Positions 37,907 to 46,510 of a stretch of 64,000 nt of DNA are shown here, piece by piece (position 1 is the first letter of the stretch; the number at the start of each line of letters is the position of its first letter). Position numbers and translations under genes: made by a program. Origin of the DNA: Flavobacterium denitrificans DSM 15936. GTDB taxonomy: Bacteria > Bacteroidota > Bacteroidia > Flavobacteriales > Flavobacteriaceae. The notes under the pieces were generated by a model that did no database searches, had not been told where the DNA came from, and saw nothing but the letters and a program-made list of their open reading frames with translations. The stretch is from assembly GCF_000425445.1 (NCBI RefSeq), contig NZ_KE384377.1, positions 422,948 to 486,947 of the forward strand, read 5' to 3'.

Positions 37907-37950
37907 TAAAAACAGGTTTAAGGAAAGATTTTCTAAACCTGTTTTTTTTA
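37907..37950. terminator. bidirectional terminator between GH13 and GH130 genes
   Basis: Inverted repeat aaaacaggttta / taaacctgtttt with T-run on both strands between two convergent genes. Confidence 0.85.
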
Positions 37951-39006
37951 GATGGCCACTAAAAGTGACAAGATTTCTTTAATTGAAAATTGAGCGCCAC
38001 AAACAAATTCATCTGATGCGCCATAATACATTGTAAGCGTGTCGCCATCAGGTTCTACAATATGTCCGTTGGTGAAAACAACATTTCCAAAAAAGCCACT
38101 TAATTCATAATCAGTTGTTGGAAACATAATAGGATTTTCGGTTCTTGAAATTATTTTCGATGGGTCATGAAGATCCATTAAAAAAGCGCCTAGACAGTAT
38201 AAGTGATGTTCATTTGCGCCGTGGTAAATTTCCAACCACCCTTTTTCTGTTTTTATCGGAGCGGCGCCTGCACCAACTCTTTTGCTGTCCCAGAAATTTT
38301 TTCGGGTTTTGATAATGCATTTATGATTTCCCCAATGAATGCCATCAGGCGAAGAAGCAATCCAGATATAATTGCCACCAATATCGACACTGCTTGGGCG
38401 ATGCAAAGCATAAAATAATCCGTTTATTTTTTCTTCAAAAATTGCGCAGTCTTTATTGTGCGGAGGCAAAATCATTCCGTATTTTTGGAAGGTTTTCCAG
38501 TCTGTTGTAGTGCGTAATCCAACTCCCACGCCGTTATCAGAAACAGAAGTAAAAGTAAGGTAATATTTCCCTTCAATAAATGCAACACGACAATCTTCAA
38601 TACCGAAAGTTTCTAAAACGCCTTCGCCAACCAAGTGCGGATAATCTTCAGGTTCATAAAAATGATGTCCGTCTTCACTACATAACAGTCTAATATGCGA
38701 GAGGGTTGTTAAGTGGTCATTTCCTTTGTAGTTAATCACCCGAGCGTCTGTGGCGATTAATTCAGGATGGTGTTTTAAAATTTCAATAATTTGAATCGTT
38801 CCCGTTTCGGTTAAGATTGGAAATGAAATAATATTTTCAATTTGTTTTGGTCTTTCAGCAACTCGTACCGCCAGCCATATTTTATTTTGAAATTGAAATA
38901 CGCCTGGATTCAAAAGACAAGTGATTTCTAATCCTTCTCTGCTGGGAGGAATATCCGCCGGAGATAATAACGGATTTTCTATAAAACGGTTGGCAATATC
39001 TTTCAT
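37948..39006 (-). CDS. GH130 beta-mannoside phosphorylase/mannosidase-like protein
   Basis: 352 residues, five-bladed beta-propeller of family GH130. The marks are NPLLSPADIPP at the N-terminus, GIEDCRVAFIEGKYYLT (catalytic Asp region) at about 132, ILPPHNKDCAIFEEKINGLFYALHRPS near 180, and the GW-EIYHGA motif near 260. Members either phosphorolyse beta-1,4-mannosyl bonds or, in other subgroups, hydrolyse beta-1,2-mannosides. The subgroup cannot be fixed by eye. No signal peptide, so cytoplasmic. Downstream of a terminator shared with GH13. Confidence 0.85.
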   Translation of the reverse strand: MKDIANRFIENPLLSPADIPPSREGLEITCLLNPGVFQFQNKIWLAVRVAERPKQIENIISFPILTETGTIQIIEILKHHPELIATDARVINYKGNDHLTTLSHIRLLCSEDGHHFYEPEDYPHLVGEGVLETFGIEDCRVAFIEGKYYLTFTSVSDNGVGVGLRTTTDWKTFQKYGMILPPHNKDCAIFEEKINGLFYALHRPSSVDIGGNYIWIASSPDGIHWGNHKCIIKTRKNFWDSKRVGAGAAPIKTEKGWLEIYHGANEHHLYCLGAFLMDLHDPSKIISRTENPIMFPTTDYELSGFFGNVVFTNGHIVEPDGDTLTMYYGASDEFVCGAQFSIKEILSLLVAI

Positions 39007-39032
39007 GTTTTCTGAAATTAAACATTAAGATA

Positions 39033-39072
39033 TAAAAAAAAAGCCGATACATTGTTGTGTATCAGCTTTTTT
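39033..39072 (-). terminator. terminator after the SOD operon
   Basis: Inverted repeat with gatac / gtatc and aagc / gctt arms. On the minus strand it is followed by tttttttttat; it closes the operon that ends with the SOD gene. Confidence 0.7.
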
Positions 39073-39077
39073 ATGAT

Positions 39078-39860
39078 TTATACTTTTTTGACTTTCTTTA
39101 AAGCCTCGATATAATTTTCGTTTACTTTTTCCCAATTTATATGTTTGTAAAAAGCATCGATATAACTTCCTTTTCTATTTTGGTAATCAAGATAATAAGC
39201 GTGTTCCCACAAATCAATTCCTAAAATTGGAGTTCCAGGAATCAGAGCGTTTTTCATCAATGGATTGTCTTGATTGTCAGTTGTGGTGATTTGCAGTTTA
39301 CCGTATCGGTCAACAACCAACCAAACCCAGCCTGAACCAAACTGTTTTTCGGCCTGTCCCTTGAATTGATTTGTAAGATTTCCAAATGAACCAAATTCTT
39401 TGTTGATTGATCCAGAAAGTGTGTCTTTGGGAGTCTGTTCTTTTGGCGTCAGCACATTAAAATATAATGTGTGATTATAATAGCCTCCAGCATTTTGACG
39501 GAGCTTAGCATTGCTCAGATCCATTTTTTTCAAAATATCCTCAATAGGCATATTTTCATACTCAGTCGAAATGATTTCTTTGTTTAAATTATTCGTGAAC
39601 GTAACATAGTGTTTCGAATAATGTGATTCCAAAGTTAAAGAACGAATATCTGGTGCTAAACCGTCGTAGCCAAATGGCAGTTTTGTAAGGCCAAAAGAGC
39701 CTGGTTCTATAGTCACCTGATCAGGAGTTCCAATGGTAATTTTTTCTTCTTTAGTTGGCAGAGGAACCTCGACTACTTCAGTCAGTTTATTACCATCATT
39801 ACAAGAAAATAATACAAAAAATGAAGCTAATATGCCAAAACGAGTAATGTTTTTCTTCAT
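39078..39860 (-). CDS. lipoprotein Mn-type superoxide dismutase
   Basis: 260 residues. The N-terminus is a lipoprotein signal with Cys20 in LFSC, so the enzyme is anchored outside the cytoplasm; normal SodA/SodB are about 200 residues without it. Ligands are His80 (LESHYSKHY), His in GGYYNHTLYF, and Asp and His in GIDLWEHAYY. The GGYYNH and TDNQDNPL motifs (Gly and Gln positions) are those of Mn-type enzymes. The gateway Tyr34 of the family is Phe88 here (HYVTF). It converts superoxide to peroxide and oxygen. Last gene of the LUD-cdsA-psd-ACBP-sod operon, seven bases after ACBP. Confidence 0.85.
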   Translation of the reverse strand: MKKNITRFGILASFFVLFSCNDGNKLTEVVEVPLPTKEEKITIGTPDQVTIEPGSFGLTKLPFGYDGLAPDIRSLTLESHYSKHYVTFTNNLNKEIISTEYENMPIEDILKKMDLSNAKLRQNAGGYYNHTLYFNVLTPKEQTPKDTLSGSINKEFGSFGNLTNQFKGQAEKQFGSGWVWLVVDRYGKLQITTTDNQDNPLMKNALIPGTPILGIDLWEHAYYLDYQNRKGSYIDAFYKHINWEKVNENYIEALKKVKKV

Positions 39861-39867
39861 GATTAAT

Positions 39868-40137
39868 TTATTTTGATGTTAGTGAATTGATGATTTCGAT
39901 ATAGCATTCTTTTGCTTCTTCAATCGAAATATGACTTATCTGCATCCAAGCGTTTGTTTTGAAAGCATCTCTCAAATCAAAATTTTGCGATTGATTGTAA
40001 ACTGCTGTCCCAAAAGTAGCTTGTTTGTAATAAGCATAAAGCCTTAACTGCACATCTTGAGGCAGCGAGGCTTGGGTCATTTGCATGGCAGTTTCAACAG
40101 CCTCAGAAAAGCGTGTATCTAAATCTTTTTCAGCCAT
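39868..40137 (-). CDS. acyl-CoA-binding protein
   Basis: 89 residues with the four-helix ACBP pattern: RFSEAVETAMQM, LYAYYKQATFG with the Tyr-Lys pair that binds the CoA phosphate, and RDAFKTNAWM. ACBP binds long-chain acyl-CoA esters and is common in eukaryotes but rare in bacteria, apart from some Bacteroidota and others. Its start overlaps the psd stop by one base (TAATG), so it is translationally coupled in a phospholipid operon; it may supply acyl groups for phospholipid synthesis. Confidence 0.85.
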   Translation of the reverse strand: MAEKDLDTRFSEAVETAMQMTQASLPQDVQLRLYAYYKQATFGTAVYNQSQNFDLRDAFKTNAWMQISHISIEEAKECYIEIINSLTSK

Positions 40138-40790
40138 TAAGCTTTTTTAGCTATGATCGTTTTTCCACCAATTGCTTTTTGGCCTAAAACCACATCAATT
40201 GGAGTACCTAAAGGTAAAAATAAATCTACTCTTGAACCAAATTTAATAAAACCGGCATCAGTTCCTTGAACAACTTGCATTCCTTCTTTAGCATAATTGA
40301 CAATTCTTCGTGCCAATGCTCCTGCAATTTGTCTGTAAAGAACAGCTCCAAAAGTGTCATTTTCGATTACAACAGTGGTTCTTTCATTTTCCTCACTCGC
40401 TTTTGGATGCCATGCAACTAAAAACTTCCCGGGATGGTATTTGCTGAATTTTATAATTCCGTCCATTGCGTAACGTGTAACGTGCACATTGATTGGAGAC
40501 ATAAAGATAGAAACCTGTAAACGTTTGTCTTTGAAGTACTCTCCTTCGTAAACTTCTTCAATAACCACTACTTTTCCATCAACCGGTGCAAGAACGTGAT
40601 CGCTGTTGCGGATTGCAATTCTTTTAGGGTTTCTAAAGAACTGTAAAATAATAATCAAAACTACTACGCCAGCAATCTGGACAAGCATTCTCAGCCAGGC
40701 AATATCAATGAATTTGTCGGCAATTAGCAGTACAGCAACGGCAAAAATAGTACCTAGTAAAATGGATGGTCCTCCTTCTTTATGAAACAT
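40137..40790 (-). CDS. psd: phosphatidylserine decarboxylase proenzyme
   Basis: 217 residues, short archaeal/Bacteroidota type. It has two predicted membrane helices near the start (about 10-50), HVTRYAMDGI, and the self-cleavage site FGS with Gly185-Ser186 (KFGSRVDL), where Ser becomes the pyruvoyl group. It makes phosphatidylethanolamine. Its start overlaps the cdsA stop by 11 bases. Between cdsA and ACBP in one operon. Confidence 0.92.
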   Translation of the reverse strand: MFHKEGGPSILLGTIFAVAVLLIADKFIDIAWLRMLVQIAGVVVLIIILQFFRNPKRIAIRNSDHVLAPVDGKVVVIEEVYEGEYFKDKRLQVSIFMSPINVHVTRYAMDGIIKFSKYHPGKFLVAWHPKASEENERTTVVIENDTFGAVLYRQIAGALARRIVNYAKEGMQVVQGTDAGFIKFGSRVDLFLPLGTPIDVVLGQKAIGGKTIIAKKA

Positions 40791-41670
40791 AATATAAAAT
40801 TTGATAAAATAAAAATATAATTGGTGCTACAAATATAACACTATCTAAGCGATCTAATATGCCTCCATGTCCTGGCATTATTGAACCGCTGTCTTTTACA
40901 CCGGCAATTCTTTTGAATTTGGATTCAATCAAATCTCCAATCGTTCCAAAAATGCTCACAATTATGGCAATGATGGTCCAGATCAAAATGGATTTGCTGC
41001 TGAACTCAGGAGTAGGCTGTATGTATAATTTTGATATCAAAAAACCTGCAAAAGCAGCAAAAACGGCACCGCCTAAAAATCCTTCTATTGTTTTTTTAGG
41101 TGAAACTCTTTCGAATAATTTATGTTTCCCCATTGATTTTCCAACCAAATATGCAAATGTATCATTCGTCCAAATCAAAATAAATAGTCCAAGAATGATT
41201 TTTGGATTGTAATCATTGGTTCCAAATGAGATTTTTACAATAAAAATAAAAGGAAGCGTAATGTATCCTAATAAGTATAAATATTTTGATGAAGTGCTGA
41301 TTTTTTGAACCGAGTCATAAAACAAAAACAAAATACATTTGATTGAAACAACAACAGTCACAGCAAGCAAGATTAAGTCTAATTGCTGAATGTTAGTGTT
41401 TAAATCCAAATTAGCATTTAATTTTTCATTCAAAAACAAAGTCGTTTGTTTGTTGTAGTGACTAATCAACAGAACAGATGTGTAAATCAGAATCCCAAAA
41501 AGAATTGAAAATATTTTATTGAGATTGACCAGATTGCTGAATTCATAAATTGTAATAATCAAGAAAATCCCAAAAAGAGCAATAAAGCTTTCAGTCGAAA
41601 ACAGAATAGAGGTAAGCAGCAAAGCGATATAAACAGCACCAGAAATGGTTCTCTTCAATGTTTCGTTCAT
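40780..41670 (-). CDS. cdsA: phosphatidate cytidylyltransferase
   Basis: 296 residues, about eight membrane segments, with the family signature near the C-terminus (RIAGVKDSGSIMPGHGGILDRLDS). It makes CDP-diacylglycerol from CTP and phosphatidate, the donor for the phosphatidylserine that Psd uses. One base separates it from the LUD-domain gene upstream, so it is cotranscribed. Confidence 0.94.
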   Translation of the reverse strand: MNETLKRTISGAVYIALLLTSILFSTESFIALFGIFLIITIYEFSNLVNLNKIFSILFGILIYTSVLLISHYNKQTTLFLNEKLNANLDLNTNIQQLDLILLAVTVVVSIKCILFLFYDSVQKISTSSKYLYLLGYITLPFIFIVKISFGTNDYNPKIILGLFILIWTNDTFAYLVGKSMGKHKLFERVSPKKTIEGFLGGAVFAAFAGFLISKLYIQPTPEFSSKSILIWTIIAIIVSIFGTIGDLIESKFKRIAGVKDSGSIMPGHGGILDRLDSVIFVAPIIFLFYQILYYVS

Positions 41671-41671
41671 C

Positions 41672-42277
41672 TTAAAGATCTTCTAAAAGCAGTAAATAAA
41701 GATTCTTCGCAACACTTCCGTATTGAGTAAAATCTTCCTCTTTTGCCTTTTCGAAATATTTTATAGTGGTAATGTTAGTTGGGTAGTCTCTTTCGTATTT
41801 GCGTTTAATAGCGCTTAGTCCGTCACTTTTCATTGGCAGAATTTGGCTTGTGGTAGCAATTATGACAATGTTTGCAGGAAGTTCATTTGGTTTGTCCTGT
41901 CTGATTTGTTTGGAAGAAAACAAAATTGAACCTTCGTCAGCAATTAAGTTTTCACAGGAAGCCAATAAAAATCTAGGATTTTTTGGCGAAATATAAAGCA
42001 GTTTATTTTCTTCTAATAAATGAAATAAACCAGGCTCATAGCATAAAACTTCGTTTTCAAACCAATCATTTTCTTCTAGTATATTTTCAAATTGTTCAGC
42101 AACTTCTTGTGTATTTTCACAATACAAAAATTTACCTCCATTTTTCTTGAAGTTGAAAATGAATTGCTCGTCTATAGATAAATGACTGTTTTGAACAGGA
42201 TTTCTTCCGTATTCGCTTTCATTTTCTTCGTCAGAAGCAGCGTCGCTGGAACCAAATATTTTTTTGAAAAAATTCAT
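41672..42277 (-). CDS. LUD-domain (LutC/YkgG-like) protein
   Basis: 201 residues. After a charged N-terminus (FKKIFGSSDAASDEENESEY) comes the LUD fold (about 50-195), with ENLIADEGSILFSSKQIRQ and VVIIATTSQILPM-like segments of the lactate-utilisation C family. The function in Bacteroidota is not established, and no lutA/lutB genes are near. First gene of the operon that continues with cdsA-psd. Confidence 0.8.
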   Translation of the reverse strand: MNFFKKIFGSSDAASDEENESEYGRNPVQNSHLSIDEQFIFNFKKNGGKFLYCENTQEVAEQFENILEENDWFENEVLCYEPGLFHLLEENKLLYISPKNPRFLLASCENLIADEGSILFSSKQIRQDKPNELPANIVIIATTSQILPMKSDGLSAIKRKYERDYPTNITTIKYFEKAKEEDFTQYGSVAKNLYLLLLEDL

Positions 42278-42326
42278 TTTTATATGAAATACTTTACATG
42301 TTAATTGAAAACGTTCAAAGATAAAA

Positions 42327-42365
42327 AAAATCTTAATTCAAAAGGCTATTTTGAATTAAGATTTT
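42327..42365 (-). terminator. ftsH terminator
   Basis: Perfect inverted repeat (aaaatcttaattcaaaa / ttttgaattaagatttt) 28 bases past the ftsH stop; it separates ftsH-rsfS from the LUD operon. Confidence 0.8.
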
Positions 42366-42392
42366 GAAAAATATTACATATTTCTAAATAAT

Positions 42393-44318
42393 TTACGAAA
42401 CCACTTCTTCTAAATTTTTGTCAAAAGTGCGTTTTCCGAAAATTGTTTCTAAGTCATCTTTAAAAATAACTTCTTTTTCTATCAGAATATCAGCAAGCTG
42501 ATTTAATTTGTCTTTGTTTTCCTCAAGAATTTGAATAGCTCTTTGATATTGGCCTTCAATTAATTCTGAAATCTCAGCGTCAATAATTTTTGCTGTTTCA
42601 TCAGAATATGGTTTTGAGAAATTATATTCGCTTTGTCCGCTTGAGTCGTAATACGTAACATTACCGATTTTGTCATTCAAACCATAAATCGTTACCATAG
42701 CACGGGCTTGACGTGTTACTTTTTCCAAATCGCTCAATGCTCCAGTTGAAATTCTGTCAAAAGTTACTTTTTCAGCAGCTCTTCCGCCCATTGTTGCACA
42801 CATTTCGTCTAACATTTGATCTGTTCTAACGATTTGTCTTTCTTCTGGTAAATACCATGCGGCCCCTAAACTTTGTCCACGAGGAACAATTGTTACTTTG
42901 ATAAGTGGCGCAGCATGCTCTAACATCCAGCTTACAGTAGCGTGACCAGCTTCGTGAATCGCAATTGCTCTTTTTTCGTCAGGAGTAATGATTTTGTTTT
43001 TCTTTTCAAGACCACCAATGATTCTGTCAACGGCGTCAAGGAAATCTTGTCTGTCAACAGCATCTTTATTGTTACGAGCTGCAATTAAGGCAGCTTCGTT
43101 GCAAACATTTGCAATATCCGCACCAGAGAAACCTGGAGTTTGTTTTGCTAAGAAATCAAGATCAAGACCTTCAACTTTTTTGATTGGTTTTAAGTGAACT
43201 TGGAAAATTTCAGCTCTTTCGCGGATGTCTGGTAAATCAACAAAAATTTGTCTGTCAAAACGTCCGGCGCGCATTAAAGCTTTATCCAAAACGTCTGCTC
43301 TGTTTGTTGCTGCCAAAACAATTACGTTAGAGTTTGTACCAAAACCATCCATTTCTGTCAATAATTGGTTCAAAGTATTTTCTCTCTCGTCGTTTCCGCC
43401 TGACATATTGCTTTTTCCTCTTGCTCTACCAACAGCATCGATCTCATCAATGAAAATAATAGCAGGAGATTTTTCTTTTGCTTGTTTGAATAAGTCACGT
43501 ACACGTGATGCACCAACTCCTACAAACATTTCTACGAAATCAGAACCTGAAAGTGAGAAGAATGGTACTTGAGCTTCACCAGCAACAGCTTTTGCCAATA
43601 AAGTTTTACCCGTTCCCGGAGGCCCTACAAGTAAAGCTCCTTTAGGGATTTTACCACCTAAATTTGTATATTTTTCTGGATTTTTAAGGAATTCAACAAT
43701 TTCTTGAATTTCCTCTTTTGCACCTTCTAAACCAGCAACATCTTTAAAAGTCGTTTTGATATCTGTTTTTTCATCAAAAAGTTTAGCTTTTGATTTTCCG
43801 ATATTGAAAATCTGTCCGCCTCCGCCAGCGCCTCCGCCTGACATTTTACGCATAATGAAAATCCAAACACCAATAATGATGATGATAGGAAGCAAGCTGA
43901 TTAAAATATCGCTCCAGTTGTTTTTCTGCAAGAAATTGAAATCTTTTAATTTTCCTTCACCAACTGCTTTTTCAAGTTTAGTTTGAAAGATTTGATCGTT
44001 ACCAATTTCAAGTGTATAGTGAGGGCCTTTATTTGGTCTTTCAAAAATATCTTTTGCTACTTTTTTATTTGCGGGATCTTTAAGTGCGGTTGCATTCAAA
44101 TATACCTCGGCTTCAGCTTTATTGTAAACGATAACTTTCTCAATTTGTCCTTTTTCTAAAAGCGTATTGAATTTAGAAGAAGTCAATTGAGCAGGCTCGC
44201 TTAAGTTAGATCCTCCGGTTGCAAAACTTATAAATAAAAAAACTAAAAGTATTGCGGTATATATTAACCAAGGACTTATTTTAAATTTATTCGGATTTGG
44301 ATTATTATCTTTAGCCAT
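42393..44318 (-). CDS. ftsH: ATP-dependent zinc metalloprotease FtsH
   Basis: 641 residues. Two membrane helices (about 17-35 and 138-158), then AAA domain with Walker A GPPGTGKT at 232-239, Walker B AIIFIDEIDA, SRH ATNRADVLD, and the zinc site HEAGH at 455-459. It degrades membrane and misfolded proteins at the inner membrane. Fourteen bases after rsfS, so one unit. Full length for the family. Confidence 0.96.
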   Translation of the reverse strand: MAKDNNPNPNKFKISPWLIYTAILLVFLFISFATGGSNLSEPAQLTSSKFNTLLEKGQIEKVIVYNKAEAEVYLNATALKDPANKKVAKDIFERPNKGPHYTLEIGNDQIFQTKLEKAVGEGKLKDFNFLQKNNWSDILISLLPIIIIIGVWIFIMRKMSGGGAGGGGQIFNIGKSKAKLFDEKTDIKTTFKDVAGLEGAKEEIQEIVEFLKNPEKYTNLGGKIPKGALLVGPPGTGKTLLAKAVAGEAQVPFFSLSGSDFVEMFVGVGASRVRDLFKQAKEKSPAIIFIDEIDAVGRARGKSNMSGGNDERENTLNQLLTEMDGFGTNSNVIVLAATNRADVLDKALMRAGRFDRQIFVDLPDIRERAEIFQVHLKPIKKVEGLDLDFLAKQTPGFSGADIANVCNEAALIAARNNKDAVDRQDFLDAVDRIIGGLEKKNKIITPDEKRAIAIHEAGHATVSWMLEHAAPLIKVTIVPRGQSLGAAWYLPEERQIVRTDQMLDEMCATMGGRAAEKVTFDRISTGALSDLEKVTRQARAMVTIYGLNDKIGNVTYYDSSGQSEYNFSKPYSDETAKIIDAEISELIEGQYQRAIQILEENKDKLNQLADILIEKEVIFKDDLETIFGKRTFDKNLEEVVS

Positions 44319-44332
44319 TAGAAAAATTTTCT

Positions 44333-44704
44333 TTAGTATTTGTTTTCGATTGTAGTTATTTTGGCGTCACCCCAAAGGCTCTCGATATTATAGTATTCAC
44401 GAATGTGTTTCTGGAAAACATGTACCACGATATGCACATAATCCATCAGGACCCATTCTGCATTATCGGTTCCTTCTACGTGCCAAGGTTTGTCTTTTAA
44501 GTCTTTAGATACTGTTTTCTGTATAGAGTTTACTATGGCGTTAACTTGAGTGTTTGAAGTACCGTTGCAAATAACAAAATAGTCGCACACAGCTGTATCT
44601 ATATCTCTTAAGTCAAGAATATCGATATCATTCCCTTTTACTTCTTCAATCCCTTTGATTATGTTCGCCAATAGAACATCATTATTAATAGTCTTTTTCG
44701 CCAT
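44333..44704 (-). CDS. rsfS: ribosomal silencing factor RsfS
   Basis: 123 residues with the RsfS/Iojap pattern: KGNDIDILDLRDI, ATVCDYFVICNGTSNTQ-like segment (VCDYFVICNGTSNTQV), AEWVLMDYVHIVVHVF, and HIREYYNIESLWGDA. It binds ribosomal protein L14 and blocks subunit joining when nutrients are low. Upstream of ftsH in one operon; divergent from birA. Confidence 0.95.
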   Translation of the reverse strand: MAKKTINNDVLLANIIKGIEEVKGNDIDILDLRDIDTAVCDYFVICNGTSNTQVNAIVNSIQKTVSKDLKDKPWHVEGTDNAEWVLMDYVHIVVHVFQKHIREYYNIESLWGDAKITTIENKY

Positions 44705-44720
44705 GAATTATTTTTATGAA

Positions 44721-44754
44721 TTTGTAAAGTTACCAAAATTTGTGATTATTTTTG
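44721..44754 (+). promoter_or_regulatory. birA promoter (TTTG ... TAnnTTTG)
   Basis: TTTG at 44721-44724 and TATTTTTG at 44747-44754 with 22 bases between them match the Bacteroidota -33/-7 pattern. The expected start is about 35-40 bases before birA. Confidence 0.45.
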
Positions 44755-44797
44755 AACCTTAACAAAATATTAAATTAAGTTAATTTAAATTATTTAG

Positions 44798-45538
44798 ATG
44801 AAACTAATCAAACTCGATGCCATAGATTCTACAAATGACTTTCTGAAGGTATTGTCAAGCCAAGATAAACTCGAGAATTTTACAGTGGTAACGGCTGAAA
44901 ATCAGACAAAAGGGAAAGGGCAAATGGGATCGAAGTGGCAGTCGGAATCGGGTAAAAACTTAATTATGAGTGCCTTGGTTAAAGATTTTGTATTTGATCA
45001 TGAACAGGTTTTTAATTTAAGTTTAATTGTCTCATTGAGTGTTGTTGATGTTTTAAAATCGTTTAATATTCCTGAATTAAGCATAAAGTGGCCAAACGAC
45101 ATTATGTCATACAATAAAAAAATTGGTGGCATATTAATTGAAAATACCATTAAAAGTGATGGCAGAATCGTGTCAGTTGTGGGATTGGGACTAAATGTCA
45201 ATCAAACTAATTTTACTGAATTGCCAAATGCCTCTTCACTGGCAGTTATTTTGGGCAACTCTATAAACAAAGATATTCTGCCGGAATTGATTATTGAAAA
45301 AATCAAAGAGAAAATCAATTCATGGGAAAATAATGCTGCTGACTTTTGGGACAAATATTTTAATACATTGTTCCGAAAAGGTGTTCCAATGCCTTTTAAA
45401 AATCTGCATCCGAATTCCTCTGGACAAAACTTTATGGGAATCATTCAAGGTGTTTCTTCGATTGGAAAATTGCAAGTTTTATTGGAAGATGATTCGGTTG
45501 CAGAATTTGAGATTAAAGAAATTCAGATGCTTTATTAA
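44798..45538 (+). CDS. birA: biotin-[acetyl-CoA-carboxylase] ligase
   Basis: 246 residues, single-domain ligase without the N-terminal HTH repressor domain. The biotin loop reads TKGKGQMGSKWQSE near residue 38, followed by SIKWPNDIM and GGILIEN near 105-120 (catalytic Lys in KIGGILIE). It attaches biotin to carboxylase carriers. The C-terminal SH3-like domain (VLLEDDSVAEFEIKEIQML) is present. Divergent from rsfS. Confidence 0.93.
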   Translation: MKLIKLDAIDSTNDFLKVLSSQDKLENFTVVTAENQTKGKGQMGSKWQSESGKNLIMSALVKDFVFDHEQVFNLSLIVSLSVVDVLKSFNIPELSIKWPNDIMSYNKKIGGILIENTIKSDGRIVSVVGLGLNVNQTNFTELPNASSLAVILGNSINKDILPELIIEKIKEKINSWENNAADFWDKYFNTLFRKGVPMPFKNLHPNSSGQNFMGIIQGVSSIGKLQVLLEDDSVAEFEIKEIQMLY

Positions 45539-45540
45539 AA

Positions 45541-45592
45541 AGTCTCTAAGACGCTTAGATTCTAAGTTGCTAAGGTTTCTCTTATCGCAACT
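45541..45592. repeat. 8-bp-periodic CTAAG repeats
   Basis: ctaagacg-cttagatt-ctaagttg-ctaagg from 45546: five-base cores every 8 bases in the gap between birA and the next gene. Same family as at 46354, 48337, 54549 and 54640. Confidence 0.65.
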
Positions 45593-45594
45593 GT

Positions 45595-46248
45595 TTAGCT
45601 CGGATTGATTATTGCTTTTGGTTCTATTTTTCTGTTCCAATAAATAATATAGAATGTGCCTAAGATTGATGGTGTTATCCAGGCAATCAAACTACCAATT
45701 CCTAATCCTGCTACAATATATGCTGTTATTGAGGCGATTAATGCACCCATCATTTTTCCGATATGTTTAGAAAGCCAGTTTCTGTTGGTTTCTGAGAAGT
45801 TTTTGAAAAAGATAAAATCCTTTATGGTCATAAAAAGTCCAAATCCGCCGAAAAATGTAAATAATATTCCGTTTGCAATTGAATTTATCTGACAGTAGAA
45901 GCCAATCGAAATCATTACTACAGAAAAGAAAAGCATTGTTCCAGAAATGAGTTTGTCTAGCAAATCGGCTTTTGATTTTGTTTTGAAGCTTAAAGCTCGG
46001 TTTCCTGAAATTACTAGATAAATCGTAAATAATCCAATAAGGAATAAAAAGATGTTTTGGTGATTCGGCATCCAACAAATTGGAAGTGAAATAAGTGAAC
46101 TAGTGATCATTCCGATAGAGAACAGTTTCCCCATTCGTTTATGCAGTTTTCCGCCTTTTTTGACAACGATGCTTCCAATTCCGGTAATTAACCCAATTCC
46201 TCCAAAAAATGCGTGAATGTAAATTAAAATCTTAATAGCTGGTTCCAT
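45595..46248 (-). CDS. DUF2306 family membrane protein
   Basis: 217 residues from the ATG at 46248 (an in-frame ATG at 46275 is also possible). About six membrane helices; the N-terminal pattern IHAFFGGIGLITGIGSI, KKGGKLHKRMGKLFSIGM matches the DUF2306 family of inner-membrane proteins. Function unknown; single gene. Confidence 0.7.
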   Translation of the reverse strand: MEPAIKILIYIHAFFGGIGLITGIGSIVVKKGGKLHKRMGKLFSIGMITSSLISLPICWMPNHQNIFLFLIGLFTIYLVISGNRALSFKTKSKADLLDKLISGTMLFFSVVMISIGFYCQINSIANGILFTFFGGFGLFMTIKDFIFFKNFSETNRNWLSKHIGKMMGALIASITAYIVAGLGIGSLIAWITPSILGTFYIIYWNRKIEPKAIINPS

Positions 46249-46353
46249 TTTGATATGTTTAGTTTGATGATTCAAACTTCGATCAATATTTCAACGGAAA
46301 ATAATTTTTGCTGCCGAACTGTGGTTTTTTGAGGATGAAGTGTTTTTTTTTTA

Positions 46354-46420
46354 AAGATGCTAAGGTTCTAAGATACTAAGTTGCTAAGTTTTTTCTGTAG
46401 AGGCGCATTGCAGTGCGTCT
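46354..46420. repeat. repeat block: octamer CTAAG array plus palindromic unit
   Basis: ctaaggtt-ctaagata-ctaagttg-ctaag (46360-46388) at 8-base steps, then the palindromic word gtagaggcgcattgcagtgc with gtct following (46397-46420), which recurs at 57725-57798. Confidence 0.7.
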
Positions 46421-46449
46421 AATATTATGTTTGTCATTTCTTCTAAATA

Positions 46450-46478
46450 AAAATGCCCGATAATTTATCGGGCATTTC
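46450..46478 (-). terminator. terminator of the pyrE/SRPBCC unit
   Basis: Inverted repeat aaatgcccgataa / ttatcgggcattt followed on the minus strand by ttatttagaa. It lies 32 bases past the SRPBCC stop. Confidence 0.75.
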
Positions 46479-46510
46479 ATTTATAATTCACAATTAATAA
46501 TTAACCATTA

